Source of the DNA: Anaerolineae bacterium
GTDB lineage: Bacteria > Chloroflexota > Anaerolineae > DRVO01
Direction: 5' to 3'
Assembly: GCA_012719195.1 (NCBI GenBank)
Contig: JAAYAV010000247.1
Location: 1 to 9,377, forward strand
Length of the DNA stretch: 9,377 bases
Below the pieces are notes generated by a model, which was not told the DNA's origin, ran no database searches, and saw only the letters and a list, made by a program, of their open reading frames with translations. Made by a program: the position numbers and the translations under genes. Below, in pieces: positions 1-6,585 of this stretch (position 1 is its first letter; each line of letters starts with the position of its first letter).

Positions 1-1241
1 CCCACGGCATGGTTGCCCTGAATGTTGGAGATGTCGTAGCACTCGATGCGGGCGGGAGTCTCCGCTAGGCCCAGCTGTGTCCGCAGTTCCTCCAGCGAAG
101 TGACTGCCCGGCCTTCGTCGGCCTCCCACTCCGCTCGGAGCGAGGCCAGCGTCGCGGTGGCGTTCTCCTGGGCCATGTGGAGGAGGTCCCGCTTCTCGCC
201 TCGATGGGGCACCTTGACGGTCACCTTTCGGCCCCGGCGCTCCCGCAGCCAGGACGCTATCACCAAGGCGGAGTCGGGGACCTGAGGCACGATGACCTCG
301 GCGGGAATGTGCGCCGCTTCCGAGTAGAACTGCTCCAGGAAGGACCCCAGGATCTCGCTGTCCTGCTCCTCAGACGTGCCTTCGAGGACGAAGTACTCCC
401 GTCCGATGAGGAAGCCCTCGCGCAGGAAGAAGACCTGAACGCAGGCGGAACCATTTGAGCGGGCAAAGGCAATCACATCGTGGTCTGTGAGGGAGGCCGA
501 CACCACCTTCTGACGCTCGATCACGCGCTCCACGGCCTGGATCTGATCGCGCAGGGAAGCGGCGCGCTCGTACTGAAGCGCCTCGGCGGCGGCCGCCATC
601 CGGTTCCGCAGCCCGCGGAGCACCTGCGCCCCCTTTCCCTCCAGGAAGAGGCACAACTGGTCGACGATCTCCCGGTATTCCTCGCGGGTACAGGCGCCGA
701 TGCAGGGGCCGGGACAGCGACGGATGTGATAGTAGAGGCAGGCGCGCTCGCGGTGGCGCTCCATGTCTTCGCCGCAGGTGCGATAGGGGAAGAGGCGGCG
801 GAGGAGGTCAAGCGTCTCGTGCATGGCCCAAGATGAGGTGTAGGGTCCGAAGTAGCGTGCCCCATCTTGAGCAATGCGGCGCACGGTGGTGACAGTCGGG
901 AACTCCTCGTTGAGCCCCACGCGGATGAACGGGTACCGCTTCTCGTCCTTGAGCCGGACGTTGTAGCGCGGCTGGTGGCGCTTGATGAGGGTGCACTCGA
1001 GAATGAGCGCTTCCAACTCCGACGACGTGACGATGAACTCCAGGTCGGCAATGGACTCGCGCAGGCGGAGCACCTTAGGCGTATGGGAGTTGGCGGGCTG
1101 AAAGTAGGAGCGCACGCGACTGCGTAGGCTGTTGGCCTTGCCTACGTAGATCACGCGTCCGGCCGCGTCCTTCATGATGTAGACGCCCGGCTGGCAGGGC
1201 AGTTGGGCAGCCCTGGCGCCGAGTTCGCCGAATTCGGCCAT
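1..1241 (-). CDS. uvrC: UvrABC excinuclease subunit C, N-terminal part (3' end off the window)
   Basis: UvrC makes the two incisions flanking a DNA lesion after UvrA/UvrB recognition (nucleotide excision repair, cytoplasm). I translated the minus strand from the ATG at 1241 and read 413 residues without a stop; the family is usually about 600, so roughly the last third is missing. Domains in order: GIY-YIG nuclease at residues 15-95 (GVY at 19-21, YVG at 32-34, Arg42, and acidic E77/E82 in the ELEALILE stretch); a cysteine cluster (C156, C168, C176, C180, C184) in the region where an Fe-S cluster has been reported for E. coli UvrC; a UVR domain at about 205-240 that would contact UvrB; and the start of the RNase H-like nuclease, with CYDISNIQG around Asp403, which matches catalytic Asp399 of E. 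coli. The start gives the usual distance to the GIY-YIG motif, and a GGAGAGAG purine tract ends 7 nt upstream. It is transcribed divergently from the HIT gene. Confidence 0.97.
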   Translation of the reverse strand, partial: MAEFGELGARAAQLPCQPGVYIMKDAAGRVIYVGKANSLRSRVRSYFQPANSHTPKVLRLRESIADLEFIVTSSELEALILECTLIKRHQPRYNVRLKDEKRYPFIRVGLNEEFPTVTTVRRIAQDGARYFGPYTSSWAMHETLDLLRRLFPYRTCGEDMERHRERACLYYHIRRCPGPCIGACTREEYREIVDQLCLFLEGKGAQVLRGLRNRMAAAAEALQYERAASLRDQIQAVERVIERQKVVSASLTDHDVIAFARSNGSACVQVFFLREGFLIGREYFVLEGTSEEQDSEILGSFLEQFYSEAAHIPAEVIVPQVPDSALVIASWLRERRGRKVTVKVPHRGEKRDLLHMAQENATATLASLRAEWEADEGRAVTSLEELRTQLGLAETPARIECYDISNIQGNHAV

Positions 1242-1292
1242 AGTCTGACTCTCTCCGGGTTCCTTGTGGACCAGCCGTGAGGCTACATAACC

Positions 1293-1298
1293 ATTATA
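1293..1298 (-). promoter_or_regulatory. Extended -10 promoter candidate for uvrC
   Basis: On the minus strand the sequence reads TGG-TATAAT, a perfect -10 hexamer with the TG of an extended -10 element. I see no convincing TTGACA-like -35 box 16-18 bp upstream, which is tolerable for extended -10 promoters. Transcription would start near 1285-1287, giving a leader of about 45 nt to the uvrC ATG at 1241. The hexamer stands out in a GC-rich window. Assignment to uvrC rests on position and orientation. Confidence 0.6.
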
Positions 1299-1354
1299 CC
1301 AGATGACAGCCCGTAACTGCGTCGAGGCGTTAGGGGCGCCATGTTCCGGTCCGA

Positions 1355-1384
1355 TTGGGTGGCTCGCGCGCGGGGTGCTAGAAT
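1355..1384 (+). promoter_or_regulatory. Promoter candidate for the HIT/carboxylase operon
   Basis: TTGGGT at 1355-1360 (three of six matches to the -35 consensus, including TTG) is followed after 18 bp by TAGAAT at 1379-1384. The -10 is preceded by TGC (1376-1378), so it is also of the extended type. A start near 1391 would leave a leader of about 20 nt before the ATG at 1412, just enough for the AAGGGTG ribosome-binding site at 1401-1407. It is the only plausible promoter seen upstream of the five-gene rightward run. It is weaker than the opposing uvrC element. Confidence 0.45.
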
Positions 1385-1411
1385 GCCGGTATTCTGCGCG
1401 AAGGGTGCGAA

Positions 1412-1909
1412 ATGGATCATCTATGGACGCCATGGCGAATGGAGTACCTTCGCGGCGAGCGGCCGCCCGGCTGCGCCCTCTGCAATGCCCTGGCCGAGCC
1501 GTGTGAGGATCTGAGCCTGGTGGCGCACCGGGGCGAGCATGCCTTCGTGGTGATGAACCGCTACCCATACAACAACGGTCACGTTATGGTGGTTCCGAAC
1601 CGGCATGTCAGCACCCTGGAGCTGCTGGACGACGAGGAACTCCTGTCGGTGATGAAGCTGGCTAACCTGAGCGTGGCCGCCCTCCGAAACTTAGCGGCTC
1701 CGGACGGGTTCAACATTGGAGTGAACCTGGGTTCGGCTGCCGGCGCCGGTATCGAAGCGCACTGCCATGTGCATGTCGTGCCGCGCTGGGCGGGCGACAC
1801 CAGCTTCATGCCGGTACTCGCCCAGACTCGCGTTATACCAGAGAGTCTGTCCGACACGCGCCGCAAGCTGGCGGAGTCTATTCACGGGCTTCTCACAGCG
1901 GGCGGCTAG
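1412..1909 (+). CDS. HIT-family nucleotide hydrolase/phosphorylase (Ap4A phosphorylase-like)
   Basis: This 165-residue protein is a complete member of the histidine triad family, small cytoplasmic enzymes that cleave or phosphorolyse nucleoside 5'-phosphate derivatives such as Ap4A. It begins MDHLWTPWRMEYL and has a CxxC pair (C21, C24) that usually binds zinc. The catalytic triad is H117-C-H119-V-H121-V-V, followed by PRWAGDTSFMPVLAQTRVIP. The N-terminal WxPWRM motif together with the PRWxGDxxFMPV tail resembles the mycobacterial Ap4A phosphorylase-like (Rv2613c-type) branch; this comparison is from memory. The start is set by AAGGGTG, 4 nt before the ATG, and by the conserved MDHLWTPWR opening. 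Its stop is 15 nt before the carboxyltransferase gene, and it is first in the probable operon. Phosphorylase versus hydrolase activity cannot be decided from the sequence. Confidence 0.92.
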   Translation: MDHLWTPWRMEYLRGERPPGCALCNALAEPCEDLSLVAHRGEHAFVVMNRYPYNNGHVMVVPNRHVSTLELLDDEELLSVMKLANLSVAALRNLAAPDGFNIGVNLGSAAGAGIEAHCHVHVVPRWAGDTSFMPVLAQTRVIPESLSDTRRKLAESIHGLLTAGG

Positions 1910-1924
1910 GGGGACTGGTCCAAC

Positions 1925-3499
1925 ATGGAAACCGTCGCTACCGAGGGACCACAGGAGTGGCGTGCGCGCCTGGAGGCCTTGCGGGGTGAGGCCCGGCAAG
2001 CGGGAGGGGCCGCGCGTATCGAGGCGCAGCACGCCAAGGGCAAGCTCACCGCCCGCGAGCGTTTGGAGCTTCTCCTGGACCCGGGGAGCTTTGTTGAGAT
2101 CGGCCAGTTCATGCGCTCGCGCGGGGCGGCGTTCGGCGAGGACGGGGTTGGGCCCCTCGGCGACGGAGTGCTGACCGGCTACGGGACCGTCGCCGGACGC
2201 TTGACCTATGTCTTCAGCCAGGACTTCACCGTAATGGGTGGGTCACTGGGCGAGGCCCACGCGGCCAAGATCTGCCGGCTCCTGGACCTGGCCATCCAGA
2301 ACGGGTCTCCGGTGGTGGGGCTCAACGATAGCGGCGGCGCTCGCATCCAGGAGGGAGTGGGCTCTCTCGCGGGCTACGCGGACATCTTCCTCCGCAACAC
2401 CTTGGCCTCAGGCGTGGTTCCCCAGATCTCGGCCATCATGGGACCCTGCGCGGGCGGAGCAGTATACTCCCCTGCCCTCACCGACTTCGTGATCATGTGC
2501 CAGGACACCTCCTACATGTTCGTCACCGGCCCGGAGGTGGTGCGCTCGGTGACGCACGAGGACGTGACCTCTGAGCAACTGGGTGGGGCGGCCGTGCACG
2601 CCGCACAGACGGGGGTGGCGCACTTCCGGGCGCAGGACGACGAGGAGTGCCTACGGCTCGTACGGGCACTGCTCGGCTACCTGCCGCAGAACAACCTGGA
2701 GGACCCACCCTACGTGGAGCCGGACGATTCCCCCGGCCGCGAAGACGTCGGCCTGGATATCATCATCCCGGAGAGCCCGAGCCAGCCCTACGACATGCGG
2801 GAGGTGGTCACCCGCGTCGTGGATGAGGGCCACTTCCTCGAGGTGAATGCCGAATACGCCCAGAACATCCTCGTTGGGTTGGCGCGGCTGGACGGGCACC
2901 CCGTGGGCATTGTCGCGTCGCAGCCCATGGTGCTGGCAGGGGTGCTGGATATCAAGGCTTCGGAGAAGGCGGCCCGGTTCGTTCGCTTCTGCGACTGCTT
3001 CAACCTGCCCCTGGTGGTGTTCGAGGACGTTCCCGGGTTCATGCCCGGGCTGGACCAGGAGCACGGCGGCATCATCCGCGCCGGATCAAAACTCCTCTAC
3101 GCTTTCTGCGAGGCCACCGTCCCTCGCCTGACCGTAATCACCCGCAAGGCCTACGGTGGCGCCTACTGCGTGATGAACTCGCTCCCCACCCGCGGTGACC
3201 TGACGCTAGCTTGGCCCATGGCTGAGATGGCGGTGATGGGGGCGGAAGGGGCGGTGAACGTCATCAGCCGGCGGGCGCTGGCCGACGCCCCGGAGGAGGA
3301 GCGCGAGGCGCTACGGGCCCAGCTGGTGGCCGAGTACCGGCGTCGGTTCGCGCATCCGTTCGCGGCGGCCGAGAAGGGCCTCATCGACGACGTGATCGAG
3401 CCGCGCCACACGCGCGCCCGCCTGATCTCGGCCCTGCACATGCTGCGCAGCAAGCGGCGCCGGAATCTGTCCCGCAAACACGGGAATATACCGCTTTGA
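1925..3499 (+). CDS. Acyl-CoA carboxylase, carboxyltransferase (PccB-type beta) subunit
   Basis: This 524-residue protein moves the carboxyl group from carboxybiotin to an acyl-CoA (propionyl-CoA to methylmalonyl-CoA, or acetyl-CoA to malonyl-CoA, in known relatives). It has two crotonase-like halves. The N half carries DSGGARIQEGV (residues 135-145) and MGPCAGGAVYSPALTD (172-187). The C half carries FEDVPGFMPG (366-375) and RKAYGGAYCVMNS (407-419), the second oxyanion-hole region. It ends KHGNIPL, the usual C-terminus of PccB-type subunits, so it is full length (family about 510-540). The residue after AYGGAY, which sets acetyl/propionyl preference in Streptomyces enzymes (Asp in PccB, Ile in the acetyl-CoA form), is Cys415 here, so the substrate is left open. 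An AGGGGGA tract overlapping the stop of the HIT gene may serve as ribosome-binding site. The related decarboxylase alpha subunits look similar, but the adjacent biotin carboxylase gene argues for a carboxylase. Confidence 0.95.
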   Translation: METVATEGPQEWRARLEALRGEARQAGGAARIEAQHAKGKLTARERLELLLDPGSFVEIGQFMRSRGAAFGEDGVGPLGDGVLTGYGTVAGRLTYVFSQDFTVMGGSLGEAHAAKICRLLDLAIQNGSPVVGLNDSGGARIQEGVGSLAGYADIFLRNTLASGVVPQISAIMGPCAGGAVYSPALTDFVIMCQDTSYMFVTGPEVVRSVTHEDVTSEQLGGAAVHAAQTGVAHFRAQDDEECLRLVRALLGYLPQNNLEDPPYVEPDDSPGREDVGLDIIIPESPSQPYDMREVVTRVVDEGHFLEVNAEYAQNILVGLARLDGHPVGIVASQPMVLAGVLDIKASEKAARFVRFCDCFNLPLVVFEDVPGFMPGLDQEHGGIIRAGSKLLYAFCEATVPRLTVITRKAYGGAYCVMNSLPTRGDLTLAWPMAEMAVMGAEGAVNVISRRALADAPEEEREALRAQLVAEYRRRFAHPFAAAEKGLIDDVIEPRHTRARLISALHMLRSKRRRNLSRKHGNIPL

Positions 3500-3518
3500 G
3501 TGGACATGATCGCACGCC

Positions 3519-5012
3519 ATGATCAAGAAGCTGCTGATCGCCAACCGAGGCGAGATCGCTGTCCGAGTGATCCGCGCCTGCCGCGAGTTGGGTATCGCCA
3601 CCGTGGCGGTGTACTCGGACGTGGACCGGACCGCCATGCATGTGCGGGTGGCCGACGAGGCCTACCACATCGGCGAGGCGCCGCCTCGTCTGTCCTACCT
3701 GAGCATCTCGCGCCTGGTTGAGGTGGCGGTGCGCACCGGCGCCGATGCCGTTCACCCCGGTTACGGCTTCTTGGCGGAGAACCCGCTCTTCGCCCAGGCC
3801 TGCCAGGAAGCCGGGCTCATCTTCGTCGGCCCGGACTACCACACCATCCGGCTACTGGGCGACAAGGTGGAGGCGCGCCGGTTCATGCGCGACGCCGGTA
3901 TACCGATCGTTCCCGGGAGCGACGAGCATCCCGGCGGCAGCCTGGAGGAGGCAGCCGAGCATTTGGGCTACCCGCTGCTGATCAAGGCGGCGGCCGGCGG
4001 CGGCGGCAAGGGGATGCGCCTGGTGCGACGCCTGGAGGAGCTTGGGCCGGCGCTGGAAGTCGCGCAGCGGGAGGCAGCCACCGCCTTCGGCGACGACACC
4101 GTCTACCTCGAACGCATCGTGCGAGACGCTCGCCACATCGAGTTCCAGATCTTGGGCGATGGCTACGGCAATGTCATTCACCTGGGCGACCGCGAGTGCT
4201 CTATTCAGCGGCGGCACCAGAAAGTGATTGAGGAGACACCCAGTCGCGCCCTCTCCGAGGAGCAGAGACGGGAAATGGGTGAGGTGGCCCTGCGGGCGGC
4301 GCGGGCGGCACACTACCGCTCCGCCGGCACGGTTGAGTTCCTGGTGGATGCGGCCGGGGCCTTCTACTTCCTGGAGGTAAACCCCCGGTTGCAGGTGGAG
4401 CATCCGGTGAGCGAGATGGTCACCGGGGTGGACATCGTCAAGGAGCAGTTGCGGATCGCGGCCGGTCGAAAGCTGCGCTACCGGCAGGAGGACATCCAGC
4501 CGCGTGGGTGGTCGATCGAGTGCCGCATCCTGGCCGAGGACCCGTACTCCAACTTCGCCCCCAGCACCGGGCGCATCACCGGGGTGTATGAGCCCGCCGG
4601 CCCCGGCATCCGGGTGGAGAGCGGTGTCTACGACGGGTTCGAGGTCACGCCCTACTATGACAGCCTTATAGCCAAGGTGATCGTCTGGGGCGAGACGAGA
4701 GGTGATGCCATCCTGCGCATGCTTCGCGCGCTGGACGAGTTCCGAATCTCGGGCATCAAGACCAATATACCCTTCTGCCAACAGCTCTTTGGCAGCGCCT
4801 CCTTCATCGGCGGCCAGTTCGACACCACCTACCTGGAGCAGCGGTTCTCTCTCAGCACCGAACACCGCCGGGAGCAGGAACTGACGGCGGCCCTGGCCGC
4901 GGCGTACGTCGAACATGCCAAACGTGGCCGCCACCTATCTCGTCCCCTTGACCGGGAAGTGGATAGAGCGGCGTGGCGCCTGGTGGCACGCCGCGAGGCA
5001 ATGGGTGACTAG
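3519..5012 (+). CDS. accC: Biotin carboxylase subunit of acyl-CoA carboxylase
   Basis: This ATP-grasp enzyme carboxylates biotin on the carrier protein using ATP and bicarbonate. It has 497 residues. The N-terminal domain begins MIKKLLIANRGEIAVRVIRA and contains HPGYGFLAEN (79-88). The ATP-grasp glycine loop is GGGGKGM (160-166), followed by the catalytic-site residues K235, E286, N288 and the RLQVEHP run (290-296), with R336 in the ECRILAEDP motif. All active-site positions known from E. coli AccC are present. It is about 50 residues longer than E. coli AccC. The extra tail (from about 448) is helical and ends WRLVARREAMGD, which resembles the region where PccA-type alpha subunits pass into their BT domain. 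The start lies 19 nt after the carboxyltransferase stop and has only a weak ribosome-binding site, so coupling to upstream translation is likely. The stop TAG touches the GTG start of the carrier gene in the same frame. Confidence 0.97.
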   Translation: MIKKLLIANRGEIAVRVIRACRELGIATVAVYSDVDRTAMHVRVADEAYHIGEAPPRLSYLSISRLVEVAVRTGADAVHPGYGFLAENPLFAQACQEAGLIFVGPDYHTIRLLGDKVEARRFMRDAGIPIVPGSDEHPGGSLEEAAEHLGYPLLIKAAAGGGGKGMRLVRRLEELGPALEVAQREAATAFGDDTVYLERIVRDARHIEFQILGDGYGNVIHLGDRECSIQRRHQKVIEETPSRALSEEQRREMGEVALRAARAAHYRSAGTVEFLVDAAGAFYFLEVNPRLQVEHPVSEMVTGVDIVKEQLRIAAGRKLRYRQEDIQPRGWSIECRILAEDPYSNFAPSTGRITGVYEPAGPGIRVESGVYDGFEVTPYYDSLIAKVIVWGETRGDAILRMLRALDEFRISGIKTNIPFCQQLFGSASFIGGQFDTTYLEQRFSLSTEHRREQELTAALAAAYVEHAKRGRHLSRPLDREVDRAAWRLVARREAMGD

Positions 5013-5522
5013 GTGAAGTACATCGTGGAGGTAGAGGGCAGGCAGTATCGGATCGAGTTTGAGGGCGAACGCGTGCTGGTGGACGGCGCGCCGGTCCGGC
5101 TCGACGTGCGACAGATCGCCGATCTGCAGCTCTACTCGCTCCTCATCGACGGCGAGTCGTTCGAGGTGAGCGTTGAGGAGGAGGCTGCCGCCCAGTACAG
5201 CGTCATCCTGTCCGGCGAACTCTACAGCGTGGCCGTCCGCTCCGAGGATTCGCTGACTGGCGTGGCACGGAAGCCGAGCCGCGGCGGCGACGGCGTGGTC
5301 CGCGCTCCCATGCCGGGCTTAGTGGCCACGCTGGCGGTGGAGGTCGGCGACGAGGTAGCGGCCGGGCAGACGCTGGTGGTGCTCGAGTCGATGAAGATGG
5401 AGAATCCACTCCAGGCGCCGGCGCCCGGGCAGGTGACGGAGGTTCACGTGGCCGCTGGAGACGCCGTGGAGAAGAACCAGCCCGTGATTACGGTGAGAGT
5501 CAGTGGAGCAGGCGCGGGATGA
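5013..5522 (+). CDS. Biotin carboxyl carrier protein with N-terminal BT-like region
   Basis: This 169-residue protein carries the biotin that shuttles CO2 between AccC and the carboxyltransferase. The C-terminal biotinyl domain (about 94-163) has APMPGLV at 98-104 and the biotinylation motif ESMKMEN, with Lys128 as the modified residue. The first 80 residues are rich in short beta strands (KYIVEVEGRQYRIEFEGE, then LQLYSLLIDGESFEVSVEE and QYSVILSGELYSVAV). This looks like the beta-barrel part of the BT domain that docks the carrier to the carboxyltransferase in PccA-type alpha subunits; that assignment is an inference from pattern. A short linker separates the two parts, without the long Ala/Pro stretch of E. 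coli AccB. The GTG start directly follows the TAG of accC with no intervening base. No other start codon would keep the MKYIVEVEG-type opening. Confidence 0.9.
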   Translation: MKYIVEVEGRQYRIEFEGERVLVDGAPVRLDVRQIADLQLYSLLIDGESFEVSVEEEAAAQYSVILSGELYSVAVRSEDSLTGVARKPSRGGDGVVRAPMPGLVATLAVEVGDEVAAGQTLVVLESMKMENPLQAPAPGQVTEVHVAAGDAVEKNQPVITVRVSGAGAG

Positions 5523-5539
5523 TCCGGGCCGGCAAGCGT

Positions 5540-5545
5540 AGGAGG
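5540..5545 (+). promoter_or_regulatory. Strong ribosome-binding site for the oxidoreductase gene
   Basis: AGGAGG lies 8 nt before the ATG at 5554. It is the only perfect Shine-Dalgarno core in the rightward operon and fixes the start of the oxidoreductase. It also lies inside a 12-codon open frame (5519-5557) that overlaps both neighbouring genes by ATGA. Confidence 0.75.
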
Positions 5546-5553
5546 CTCAGGGC

Positions 5554-6495
5554 ATGACTAGGTTGCGCATCGGACACGTGGACCTCGACACCTCGCATCC
5601 TCAGAACTGGATCCCCATCGAGCGGGAACTGGGCCACGAAGTGGCCGGGGTGTACGACGCCGGCGGCGTGTGGCCCGCCGGTTACGCCCGCGAGTTCGCC
5701 GACAAGCTCGAGGTGGAGACGGTCTACGACAGTCTGGAGGATATGGCTGCGGATGTTGATGCGGCCATCGTGCACACGGCCGACTGGGATAAGCACATCG
5801 AGCGCGCCCGGCCTTTTGTGGAGGCGGGCAAGGCCGTCCTGCTAGACAAGCCCATGGTGGGCAACCTAGCGGACGTGCACACCGTGCGAGACTGGGTCCG
5901 CCAAGGGGCTCGCGTAAGCGGCGGGTCGTCCCTCCGCTTCTGCTACGAGGCGCAGCAGTACCTGGCGCGCCCCCTGGACGAGCGCGGCGTCCCTCAGTTC
6001 GCCCTGGTGGGCTGCGGGGTGGATGAGTTCAACTATGGCATCCACGCCTACTCGCTTCTGTCTGCCATCATGGGGCCGGGAGCGGAGAGCGCGCGGTACT
6101 TGGGCAGCAACGGTCAGCGCCAGATAGAAGTGGTGTGGCGGGATGGTCGGCGCGGCATCCTCACCATCGGTAAGCCCCACGGTGGGCGCTGGCTACCTTT
6201 CTACGCCACCGTCGTCAGCGACCGGGACATCTCCCAGTTCTCAGCGGACGCGGGCAGGCTGTATCGGGCCCTGCTGGAGACGGTGCTGCCGTACTTCGCC
6301 GGAGAGGCACCGGCGCCGCTGCCCTTCGACGAACTGGTGGAGCCGGAGCTGATCGCCATGGCGGCCCGTCAGTCGTGGCTCAACGACGGGGCCCGTCGCA
6401 ACCTAAGCGACCTGCGCTTGGAGGAGCCGGGCTACGATGGGGCGGCCTTCGGCGCCGAGTACCGCCAGCAGAGGCTGGCGGCCACCGGGCGTTAG
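5554..6495 (+). CDS. Gfo/Idh/MocA-family oxidoreductase with atypical nucleotide-binding loop
   Basis: This 313-residue protein looks like a Gfo/Idh/MocA-type dehydrogenase, a family that oxidises or reduces sugars, inositols and related compounds with NAD(P). An N-terminal Rossmann-like half (1-120) has VAGVYDAGG (31-38, with acidic D35 at the cofactor-ribose position), AAIVHTADWDKH (70-81) and LLDKPM (96-101), equivalent to the family's EKP motif with catalytic-region Lys99. The C-terminal half has DEFNYGIHAYSLLSAIMG (157-174), where His164 fits the usual catalytic histidine. The glycine loop is unusual: IGHVDLDTSHP (6-16) replaces GxGxxG. At 313 residues it is shorter than the common 330-390. 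It starts 31 nt after the carrier gene with a strong ribosome-binding site, so it is probably the last gene of the operon. The substrate is unknown, and nothing links it chemically to acyl-CoA carboxylation. Confidence 0.8.
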   Translation: MTRLRIGHVDLDTSHPQNWIPIERELGHEVAGVYDAGGVWPAGYAREFADKLEVETVYDSLEDMAADVDAAIVHTADWDKHIERARPFVEAGKAVLLDKPMVGNLADVHTVRDWVRQGARVSGGSSLRFCYEAQQYLARPLDERGVPQFALVGCGVDEFNYGIHAYSLLSAIMGPGAESARYLGSNGQRQIEVVWRDGRRGILTIGKPHGGRWLPFYATVVSDRDISQFSADAGRLYRALLETVLPYFAGEAPAPLPFDELVEPELIAMAARQSWLNDGARRNLSDLRLEEPGYDGAAFGAEYRQQRLAATGR

Positions 6496-6526
6496 CTCGA
6501 CCCGGCCGATCTCCCCACCTACGGAT

Positions 6527-6555
6527 GAAGCCCCGCCAGTCGTCGGCGGGGCTTC
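6527..6555. terminator. Perfect 11-bp stem-loop between convergent genes, no U-tract
   Basis: GAAGCCCCGCC (6527-6537) pairs perfectly with GGCGGGGCTTC (6545-6555) around a 7-nt loop (AGTCGTC). It lies in the 90-bp gap between the stop of the oxidoreductase (6495) and the stop of lepA (6586, minus strand), so it can fold in both transcripts. Neither side is followed by a run of T. It may be a bidirectional terminator of the U-less kind or a 3'-end protecting hairpin; the position supports a termination role and the missing U-tract weakens it. Confidence 0.65.
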
Positions 6556-6585
6556 GTGCTGCGCCTGATCCACCCGGCGGTGAGG

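Noticed and set aside
1303..1506. 67-residue plus-strand frame crossing the promoter region and the start of the HIT gene
   Set aside because: It overlaps the HIT gene in another frame, contains the predicted promoter, and has no family signal.
1925..3499. Carboxyltransferase as a methylmalonyl-CoA or other decarboxylase alpha subunit
   Set aside because: Decarboxylase complexes need membrane beta subunits and no biotin carboxylase; here accC and a carrier gene follow directly.
3852..4934. 360-residue minus-strand open frame opposite accC
   Set aside because: It lies entirely antisense to a full-length accC, has low-complexity composition typical of GC-rich shadow frames, and shows no recognisable motif.
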